Shown here one piece after another: positions 6,075 through 11,467 of a DNA stretch of 11,467 nt; within the stretch, counting starts at the first letter, position 1, and every line of letters begins with the position of its first letter. This DNA is from Acidobacteriota bacterium. GTDB lineage: Bacteria > Acidobacteriota > HRBIN11. The notes beneath the pieces are model-generated. The model was given only the letters and a program-made list of their open reading frames with translations. It had not been told where the DNA came from and ran no database searches. The position numbers and the translations under genes are program-made. The stretch covers positions 1 to 11,467 of the forward strand of contig JANXAA010000032.1 in assembly GCA_025061865.1 (NCBI GenBank), written 5' to 3'.

Positions 6075-7166
6075 ATGCAGACCTTCTTAATAGAAGTCGG
6101 CAAGGCGCTGTACTTATTCGGCGGCCTCATGGGCCTGGCGTCGATCCTGACATGGCTTGAGCGCAAGCAGAGTGCCCTCATGCAAGACCGCGTCGGGGCG
6201 AATCGGGCCCGTATCTTGGGCCTCCGGCTGTGGGGGCTTCCCCACATCATCACGGACGCCGTCAAGCTCCTGACGAAAGAAGACTTCGTACCGGCCGGTG
6301 TCCCGGCGTGGCTTCATGCGCTGGCCCCCTGGGTGACGCTGACAGTAGCCTGCTTACCGGCGGCGGCCATCCCCTTTGGTCACGTATTTCCTTGGGGTGG
6401 TCAAACCATCGACCTTCAGTTGATGGATATGCAGGTAGGTCTCGTGTATACCCTAGCCATCGCCTCGATGGCTATCTACGGGGTCATCCTGGCGGGCTGG
6501 GTGACCCGCAACAAGTGGTCCGTCCTGGGGAGCTTACGGGCAGCCGCCCAGCTCATCGGCTTCGGTGTCGTCTTAGGCGTTTCTCTGATCGGGCCGGTCC
6601 TCTTGTACGGGACCCTAAACCTCCAGGAGATGGTCCGTTGGCAAGACACGACCGTCCTCCACGGGTGGCTCCCCCGGTGGGGCATCTTCTTCCAGCCCTT
6701 AGCATTCCTGGTCTTTCTGACCGTCGGGATCGCCGAGACCAAGCGGATCCCCTTCGACCTCCCCGAGGGCGAGTCCGAGATCATCGGCTACTTCCTCGAA
6801 TACAGCGGCATGAAGTTCGGGGCCTTCTTCTTGGCCGACTTCATCGAAACGGTTGTCGTCGCCATGCTGACGGTCACGGTCTTCCTGGGGGGATGGAGCG
6901 TGCCCTATCTGTCGGCCGACCAGGGGGGATTTGTATGGCCCTGGGGTACCTACACGGCCGTGTCGTCTGTCGGGATCGCCCTCCTCCAGATGGCCGCCTT
7001 CTGGGTCAAGGTGTTTGCTGTCTGTTGGTTTCTCTTGTTGATCCGGTGGACTCTCCCACGGTTTCGCATCGACCAGGCTGTTCGACTGGGCTGGCAGTAC
7101 TTGCTTCCCCTGTCAGTCCTGAACGCCTTTGGGACAGCTGTCGTACTCCTGATGATTGGGCGTTAA
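6075..7166 (+). CDS. nuoH: NADH-quinone oxidoreductase subunit H (complex I membrane subunit)
   Basis: This 363-residue polytopic membrane protein is the complex I subunit that anchors the peripheral arm and forms much of the quinone chamber. Family motifs in order: LTWLERKQSALMQDRVGANR (26-45; usually GPNR), PHIITDAVKLLTKEDFVP (56-73), GSLRAAAQLI (152-161), AETKRIPFDLPEGESEIIGY (220-239), LEYSGMKFGAFFLADF (241-256) and TLPRFRIDQAVRLGWQYLLP (326-345). About eight transmembrane helices can be drawn. Two positions are odd. Where the family normally reads S-Y-E after RAAAQ.I, this protein reads G-F-G (162-164), losing a glutamate that is part of the charged E-channel. The usual G-E-Y after EYSGMKF is A-D-F. 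GGAG lies 7 bp before the ATG. nuoI follows after 127 bp; no other nuo gene is present. Confidence 0.95.
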   Translation: MQTFLIEVGKALYLFGGLMGLASILTWLERKQSALMQDRVGANRARILGLRLWGLPHIITDAVKLLTKEDFVPAGVPAWLHALAPWVTLTVACLPAAAIPFGHVFPWGGQTIDLQLMDMQVGLVYTLAIASMAIYGVILAGWVTRNKWSVLGSLRAAAQLIGFGVVLGVSLIGPVLLYGTLNLQEMVRWQDTTVLHGWLPRWGIFFQPLAFLVFLTVGIAETKRIPFDLPEGESEIIGYFLEYSGMKFGAFFLADFIETVVVAMLTVTVFLGGWSVPYLSADQGGFVWPWGTYTAVSSVGIALLQMAAFWVKVFAVCWFLLLIRWTLPRFRIDQAVRLGWQYLLPLSVLNAFGTAVVLLMIGR

Positions 7167-7193
7167 GGCAGTAAGCGGTAGGGGAATGAGGTC

Positions 7194-7276
7194 GATCCCC
7201 TTCGGTGAGGGGTCGTGAATTATCAAGACCATAGGACCCAACACCGAAAATTGGACAGCCTGACGGCCTAACCGTC
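7194..7276 (+). other. nuoH-nuoI spacer with two small hairpins and a repeat fragment
   Basis: CCCCT-TCGGTG-AGGGG (about 7197-7212) and GACGG-CCTAA-CCGTC (7262-7276) are both perfect 5-bp stems. Neither has a T-run. Between them the minus strand reads TTCGGTGTTGGGT (7246-7234), close to the arm of the element between the serine tRNA genes. This spacer is long for nuoH-nuoI, which are usually nearly contiguous. Confidence 0.35.
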
Positions 7277-7293
7277 TGAGTGGAGAATGCTTG

Positions 7294-7830
7294 ATGCCTG
7301 GACAGTTCAAGAAAGTACGTCGCCCACCGGACAACTGGCGGGTCCGGTCTTACCTACCGGCCATCCTGCATGGCTTGTGGATCACAGCCCATCATTTTTT
7401 CCGGAATCTCTTTATCTTCACGGCCCACCGGTTCGGCTTACTGAAGCGCGTCCGGGCCGGCGTCGTCTACCAGTGGCCTGAGGAGCCCCGGCCCGTCGCC
7501 CCCCGCTACCGGGGCCGGCATCGACTCCTGAAGCGACCCGACGGGACGCCTCGATGCGTGGCCTGCTACATGTGCGAGACGATCTGCCCGGCCGAGTGCA
7601 TCCACATTATCCCTCAAGAGGTCCCCGATCCCTTTATCGAGAAGGCTCCCAGGGCGTTTTACATCGACCTGAGCAAGTGCATCTTCTGCGGTTACTGCGT
7701 CGAAGCCTGCCCTGAAGACGCCATCCGAATGGACGTCTTCGACTTCCGCCTGGCTGGCTACGACCGCTTCCAGATGGTCCTCGACATGGAGACGATGCTG
7801 AATTCGGAGCCCTCGCACCCGAGTCAATAG
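7294..7830 (+). CDS. nuoI: NADH-quinone oxidoreductase subunit I (2 x [4Fe-4S] ferredoxin-like)
   Basis: The ATG at 7294 has TGGAGA seven bases upstream and gives 178 residues, a normal NuoI length. An overlapping TTG at 7291 is possible but less likely. Two ferredoxin-type cluster motifs are intact: C88, C91, C94, C98 in CVACYMCETICP and C129, C132, C135, C139 in CIFCGYCVEACP. These ligate clusters N6a and N6b, which pass electrons towards N2 and quinone. The amphipathic N-terminus (HGLWITAHHFFRNLFIF, 26-42) matches the membrane-contacting helix of the family. The tail ends in DMETMLNSEPSHPSQ. It follows nuoH in the order usual in nuo operons, but nuoJ does not follow; a repeat arm does. Confidence 0.95.
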   Translation: MPGQFKKVRRPPDNWRVRSYLPAILHGLWITAHHFFRNLFIFTAHRFGLLKRVRAGVVYQWPEEPRPVAPRYRGRHRLLKRPDGTPRCVACYMCETICPAECIHIIPQEVPDPFIEKAPRAFYIDLSKCIFCGYCVEACPEDAIRMDVFDFRLAGYDRFQMVLDMETMLNSEPSHPSQ

Positions 7831-7851
7831 ATGACAGTTCGGCCGATAGGC

Positions 7852-7860
7852 ATTCAGCAA
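7852..7860 (+). repeat. Outlying 9-bp match to the outer end of the right repeat arm
   Basis: ATTCAGCAA here matches the minus strand of 9038-9030. On the right it stands one base from the 133-bp arm; on the left it is 52 bp away, across a GC-rich segment (7861-7912) not present on the right. This suggests the repeat unit is slightly longer than 133 bp and has an insertion on the left, or a deletion on the right. Confidence 0.45.
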
Positions 7861-7912
7861 GTAGGGAGGGCCGGGCGTCATCCCGACGGGCGACCGGGGG
7901 GTCCCGGGTCCC

Positions 7913-8045
7913 ATCGAAGCAAAGCGCCAAGAGTATAAAGCCCCAGGTCAAGAGTGCCCGATGCGCTTGGTCCCATGGCCTCGGCCCCGACAGGCCCGGG
8001 GCTTGGGCGCCCTACCTCTCCTATCTGCCTACCTGCCGGACTACC
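7913..8045 (+). repeat. Left arm of 133-bp inverted repeat bracketing the MBL-fold hydrolase gene
   Basis: This segment matches the reverse complement of 8896-9028 without gaps, 126 of 133 identical; all seven differences are transitions. It begins ATCGAAGCAA, contains GTATAAAGCCCCAGGTCAAG and ends in a run of TACC-like units (CTACCTCTCC, GCCTACCTGCCGGACTACC). It lies between the nuoI stop (7830) and the hydrolase stop (8071), outside both genes. I see no convincing ORF, promoter or terminator T-run in it. Confidence 0.95.
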
Positions 8046-8070
8046 TGTCTGTTGACTCTATCGGCCTGCC

Positions 8071-8868
8071 CTATTTCCCGAGCAAGGCCCTCAGTTCGAA
8101 GTACCGGCCGTCCTCGGCGGCGATGACCGTCCGACCTGTCTTTTGCGTCCACTCTTGGGCGATCGTCCAAGGCTTGCTCCGAAGGACCTCCATCCCGAAG
8201 TGGGTCAGGAGCGTCGACCGGGCGTTTAGGTTGACCATTAACTCGAAGGCCTCTGGCAAGCTCAGGTGCTGGACCTCCGACTTGGGCTGAGCCAACGTCA
8301 CGTTCAGGATGACGACGTCGCATCCTCGGTACGCTGGGATGAGGTCTTCGAAGAAGGCCGTATCGGCGATGTAGGCCAAGCGGACATCCCCGATCTCGAA
8401 GATAAAGCCATAGGTCTCAACGGGGTGTCGATGCTGGAGTGGGATGCTCAAAACGATATCTCCGACTTCGTACCGCTGGCCTGGGCGGAGAACGACGGGC
8501 GGCGTAGGGAGGAACTCTAAGACATGGGGAAATAGGACGCTGTGGGGTGTCAGGCAGTCTTCAGGGCAAAAGACAGCACCCCGACGCTGAGTCCCAGCCA
8601 GTGTCATCGCCTCGACCATCACGGAAACATCGTTACAGTGGTCGATGTGCCGGTGGGACAAGACGACGGCCGTCAGCTTTTCAGGCTTTAAGGGGGGCCG
8701 ACTCGTACGACAACGGACCAAAGCGCCCGGCCCCGGGTCCACGTGGAGGAACGTCTCTCGGTAGCCAACCCAGAAGCCGCCCGTCGAGCGAAGCTGGCGA
8801 GTCATGACAAAACGGGCCCCACCCGTCCCGAGAAACTTCACGAAAGGCGGTGCCAGTTGGCGAGCCAT
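8071..8868 (-). CDS. MBL-fold metallo-hydrolase (metallo-beta-lactamase superfamily)
   Basis: From the ATG at 8868 the protein is 265 residues. Metal-binding motifs of the superfamily are intact: SHRHIDH (H72, H74, D76, H77), H148 in HRHPVETYG, D169 in YIADTAFF and H223 in LTHFGME. The N-terminus VKFLGTGGARF and HVDPGPG resemble the RNase Z/PhnP-like branch. HPVETYGF, IADTAFFEDL and LTHFGMEVLRSKPW recall a family of single-domain hydrolases of unknown substrate in thermophilic bacteria and archaea. It is probably cytoplasmic, acting on a phosphodiester or other ester; the substrate is not identifiable. A TTG at 8877 could start it three codons earlier. No strong Shine-Dalgarno is visible, and a small hairpin (TCAGC-AATCC-GCTGA, 8871-8885) abuts the start. 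It is bracketed by 133-bp inverted repeats and has the same orientation as the cytochrome gene upstream. Confidence 0.93.
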   Translation of the reverse strand: MARQLAPPFVKFLGTGGARFVMTRQLRSTGGFWVGYRETFLHVDPGPGALVRCRTSRPPLKPEKLTAVVLSHRHIDHCNDVSVMVEAMTLAGTQRRGAVFCPEDCLTPHSVLFPHVLEFLPTPPVVLRPGQRYEVGDIVLSIPLQHRHPVETYGFIFEIGDVRLAYIADTAFFEDLIPAYRGCDVVILNVTLAQPKSEVQHLSLPEAFELMVNLNARSTLLTHFGMEVLRSKPWTIAQEWTQKTGRTVIAAEDGRYFELRALLGK

Positions 8869-8895
8869 TTTCAGCAATCCGCTGATTTGGTAGGT

Positions 8896-9028
8896 GGTAG
8901 TCCGGCAGGTAGGCAGATAGGAGAGGTAGGGCGCCCAGGCCCCGGGCCTGTCAGGGCCGAGGCCATGGGGCCAAGCGCATCGGGCACTCTTGACCTGGGG
9001 CTTTATACTTTTAGCACCTTGCTTCGAT
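8896..9028 (-). repeat. Right arm of 133-bp inverted repeat bracketing the MBL-fold hydrolase gene
   Basis: Reverse-complement partner of 7913-8045 (95% identical, ungapped). Read on the minus strand it starts one base beyond ATTCAGCAA, itself overlapping the cytochrome stop codon, and ends 27 bp before the hydrolase ATG. Immediately inside, the TACC pattern continues (ACCACCTACC). It also forms the whole leader region of the hydrolase gene, so any promoter of that gene would have to lie in it or in the cytochrome gene; I see no consensus promoter. Confidence 0.95.
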
Positions 9029-9037
9029 ATTGCTGAA

Positions 9038-11467
9038 TCACGGAGAAGCTCTTCGAGCCAAGGTAGGTCGAGCCGAGGCCGAAGCCGAGGTAGTGGCCGT
9101 TTCCGAGAAGTTAAGTAGGTAGTTACGAACGGCCAAAATCTGCTTGTTCGGGTCGGGGTCGATACTGGGGTCTAGTGACTGGAGCGCCTCGCCCCATGGG
9201 TAAGTCGGCATCCGCGTGCCGGGCATGATAGTATTCGGGTCTTTGAGCCACTGGATGAGCCATTCCGGCCGGAGGCGGGACCGGACCAGTTCTAAAGCCG
9301 GGGCAAAGGCCGCTGCCTCGCCGGCACCGACCTGCTGAGCGCTCACGATGTGGCACCGGATACACTGGAGCTTGTCGAACAAGACCTTCCCCATGGCGAC
9401 GTAGTCCTGCGGCGGCTTCTGGTACCAGGCCTCCTCAAAGGGATAGGTCACATTGTCCATCGAGGCGAAGGCCCGGATCAGGGTGTTGACCTCTTCGTCC
9501 GTCAGGTGAAAGGTCGGCATACGGACCTGGAGCCAGACTCGGATCGGATAGGGGTTCTTCAGGAACTGGTACAACCAGTCCGTCCGGACTTTGGCGCCCG
9601 GGCCGAGGCGGTCTTCGTATTTCAGGATAGGCGGCCATAGGCCGGGTTCGACCCCAACCTCTTGCATAAAACCCCGGATGTCTCCGCCGACGTAGCCAAT
9701 TTGGTGACATCCGATACAGTTGTGCTCCTCCAAGATGCGCCAGCCAGCCCATACAGCCTCTTCCCGCGGGGTCAAACGCCGAACCTTGGTCGGACCCAGG
9801 ATGTTGGTCTTCTTCAGACCCAAGATGACGGTCACGATGGCGTCGATGTCCTCGTCCGAGAGAGCGAACTGGGGCATACGGAGCTTTTCCCAGGGTTTGA
9901 CCTCCCGGCCGACGTCAAAGACGCGAGGGTCTTTGAGCTTGGTCCGGAACCAGTCCCATCGGGTGTGAGGAATCTTCTGATAGCCAAAATCTAATCGCAC
10001 GATGGGCTTGTCGCCTTCCTCCGAAAGCTCCGTCCCGATAGCCTGGCTCGCCTCAAAGCCGGGGATGTTGTGACAACCAAAGCAACCGTACCGAGCGATC
10101 ATGCGCTCACCGACAAAGACAAGCTTTTCTCGGAGCGACATTTGGCGAAGCTTAACCTGAATCTCGGCTCCCGCCATGCGGTTGATCCACTGCTCAGTGA
10201 CGATCTCGTCCAGGATCGACTCGTCGGGTACCGGCAGACGGAGGGCCTCAAAAGCCGGGTTCCGCTGAGATATCAGGTATGCTGTGATGTCGGCGGCCTC
10301 CTGGTCAGACAGGCGGAGGTTCGGCATGCGGGTCTCGTGCCAGTAAGCCTTGGGGTCCTTCAGCCAGGCAAACAGCCATTCGGGCCGGACCTTGCTTCCC
10401 ATATAGGCCAGGTTAGGTCCAAACTTCCGTCGGCTGATCGAGTCCGTCCGGGCCCAGTCCTGGGGGTCCAGGGTGTGGCATCCCAGACAACCCAAGTCCT
10501 TGACGAGTTGCTCCCCGCGGGCAGGGTCTCCAGGGACGGGGACGGGCGGATACGTCTCCCTCTGAGACTTCTCGAACAGGTAGGCCGTGATGGCCAGGGC
10601 CTCGACGTTATTACGCCGACGGTAGTACTCGTCCCGGGTATTGGTCAGGTCAAAGAACTTGGGCATCCAGGTCGGGCGAAAGCTCTGGGGGTCTTTGACC
10701 CACCCAAAGACCCACTCGGGGGTCGTCTTGGCGGCGATCTTTTCTAAGGAGGGTCCGGCCTTCCGGAGATACTCGAAACCGGGCATTTTGTGACATCCAT
10801 AGCATCCGGCGCGTCGGATCAAGTCCAAGCCCCGGTTCAGCCGGTCAGCCCCCCGGACCCAGAGCTGGCCCTGATGACACATCCAACAGGTAGCCTCGAC
10901 GTACTGCAAGGGGAGCTGCGGGTCTTCCCAGAGTTCCATCGGCTTCCAACCATATTTTGCTTCCCAAAGACGCTTCTGGACCTCGTCTCGCGGCGTGTGG
11001 GTCGATGTGATGAATGTCGTCCCCCGGTCGCGGCCCAGGTGACAGACCGTACAACCGAAGCTCTCGACAGGATGTGGCGAGGCGCCGCCGACCATCAAGT
11101 CCAGCTTGGGGTGAGCCTTGAAGGGTTGTTGTCGATAGTCCTGAAAATCAGGTCGGTCGATGGCCAGATGGCAAGTCATACAACGATCGGCCCGCTCGAC
11201 GAGCCGAAAGTTGAAGTCATAATAAAGGTCATTGAGGTAAACTTGCCGGATTTGGAAGTAGGGGACCATGAAGTCCAAGAGGGGCAGGTCCCGGATGTAG
11301 TTAACGAGGCTGGGTTTCAGCTCGCCGAGACGCTTCTCGAGAGCCTCGACTCTCCCGACGATGATCTGGAGTTCCTTCTCGATACGAGCCCGCTCACCGG
11401 TCAGCCGGGCTAACGCCTGTCGGACCCGGTCGATTTGCTCGTCCAGAGCCTTGAGGGCTTCGAAAGC
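9038..11467 (-). CDS. Octahaem c-type cytochrome with N-terminal coiled coil (5' end outside window)
   Basis: The frame is open from the right edge to a TGA at 9040-9038, giving 809 visible residues without a start. Residues 1-50 are a heptad-like charged coiled coil (EALKALDEQIDRVRQALARL, ERARIEKEL, EALEKRLGEL). PSLVNYIRDLPLLDF and DFNFRLVERADRCMTCH follow. Eight CxxCH haem sites have their first Cys near 96, 139, 194, 222, 327, 462, 584 and 702. The last five each sit in a class I cytochrome c-like module with a W-xxx-LKDP-type phrase and a Met-Pro ligand motif (WMPKF, RMPNL, RMPQF, RMPTF, RMPTY). The protein must act in the periplasm or on the outer face of the membrane; the signal or anchor should lie beyond the edge. 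Similar cytochromes occur next to cytochrome b/Rieske or alternative complex III genes, so a quinol-oxidising complex is likely by inference. The last 20 residues are Ser/Ala/Thr-rich. Confidence 0.95.
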   Translation of the reverse strand, partial: AFEALKALDEQIDRVRQALARLTGERARIEKELQIIVGRVEALEKRLGELKPSLVNYIRDLPLLDFMVPYFQIRQVYLNDLYYDFNFRLVERADRCMTCHLAIDRPDFQDYRQQPFKAHPKLDLMVGGASPHPVESFGCTVCHLGRDRGTTFITSTHTPRDEVQKRLWEAKYGWKPMELWEDPQLPLQYVEATCWMCHQGQLWVRGADRLNRGLDLIRRAGCYGCHKMPGFEYLRKAGPSLEKIAAKTTPEWVFGWVKDPQSFRPTWMPKFFDLTNTRDEYYRRRNNVEALAITAYLFEKSQRETYPPVPVPGDPARGEQLVKDLGCLGCHTLDPQDWARTDSISRRKFGPNLAYMGSKVRPEWLFAWLKDPKAYWHETRMPNLRLSDQEAADITAYLISQRNPAFEALRLPVPDESILDEIVTEQWINRMAGAEIQVKLRQMSLREKLVFVGERMIARYGCFGCHNIPGFEASQAIGTELSEEGDKPIVRLDFGYQKIPHTRWDWFRTKLKDPRVFDVGREVKPWEKLRMPQFALSDEDIDAIVTVILGLKKTNILGPTKVRRLTPREEAVWAGWRILEEHNCIGCHQIGYVGGDIRGFMQEVGVEPGLWPPILKYEDRLGPGAKVRTDWLYQFLKNPYPIRVWLQVRMPTFHLTDEEVNTLIRAFASMDNVTYPFEEAWYQKPPQDYVAMGKVLFDKLQCIRCHIVSAQQVGAGEAAAFAPALELVRSRLRPEWLIQWLKDPNTIMPGTRMPTYPWGEALQSLDPSIDPDPNKQILAVRNYLLNFSETATTSASASARPTLARRASP

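Noticed and set aside
6230..7174. 314-residue plus-strand frame overlapping nuoH
   Set aside because: Out-of-frame shadow of an unambiguous NuoH; very rich in Arg, Pro and Gly with no membrane helices or domain.
7961..8290. Plus-strand frame 7961-8290 across the left repeat arm
   Set aside because: It begins inside the repeat and runs antisense into the hydrolase gene; no ribosome site or domain supports it.
7913..9028. Inverted repeats as an insertion sequence with its own transposase
   Set aside because: The only gene inside is a metallo-hydrolase with intact metal ligands; there is no DDE, HUH or serine/tyrosine recombinase motif, and no target duplication at the outer ends.
7913..9028. 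Inverted repeat as an assembly or amplification artefact
   Set aside because: Seven differences between the arms and well-defined gene boundaries on each side argue for real, diverged copies, though read mapping would settle it.
10070..11413. Long plus-strand open frames (10070-10747 and 10790-11413) opposite the cytochrome gene
   Set aside because: They are antisense to a gene with eight haem motifs, contain no recognisable domain and have the composition expected of a GC-rich shadow frame.
1..11467. CRISPR array, rRNA gene or origin
   Set aside because: No regularly spaced direct repeats, rRNA-like sequence or DnaA-box cluster was seen on either strand.

Overview
The window is bacterial DNA of moderately high GC, with densely packed genes, tRNA genes that encode their own CCA ends, and Shine-Dalgarno sites of the usual kind. 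Complex I subunits, a large exported multihaem cytochrome c and exported TPR proteins point to a respiring bacterium with a periplasm. The gene set would suit an Acidobacteriota-like or other deep-branching, perhaps thermophilic, lineage, but nothing here fixes the taxonomy.

Layout. 1-3204 (minus strand): the 5' part of an exported TPR protein with a possible beta-propeller, running off the left edge, preceded by a complete FHA-GAF-PP2C (RsbU/SpoIIE-type) phosphatase. 3432-4418 (plus strand): tRNA-Ser(TGA), a small inverted-repeat element, tRNA-Ser(GCT), a MerR-family regulator and tRNA-Pro(GGG). 4636-5003: a small RRM RNA-binding protein with a strong intrinsic terminator. 5225-7830 (plus strand): a promoter, an exported TPR protein, then nuoH and nuoI of respiratory complex I with no other nuo gene beside them. 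7852-9038: a metallo-beta-lactamase-fold hydrolase gene bracketed by a pair of 133-bp inverted repeats that are 95% identical. 9038-11467 (minus strand): an octahaem cytochrome c whose N-terminus lies beyond the right edge.

How the genes work together. NuoH and NuoI form part of the membrane-connection module of NADH:quinone oxidoreductase. The octahaem cytochrome probably belongs to a quinol-oxidising complex or takes electrons from one. The region 6075-11467 is therefore mostly respiratory, interrupted by the repeat-bracketed hydrolase. The tRNA/MerR block is housekeeping in character.

Most notable. (1) The inverted repeats fill both gaps around the hydrolase gene and lie outside every coding region, so recombination between them would flip the gene from the cytochrome's orientation to that of nuoHI without breaking any protein. 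(2) NuoH appears to lack the usually conserved glutamate of the S-Y-E motif. (3) A degenerate inverted-repeat element sits between the two serine tRNA genes.
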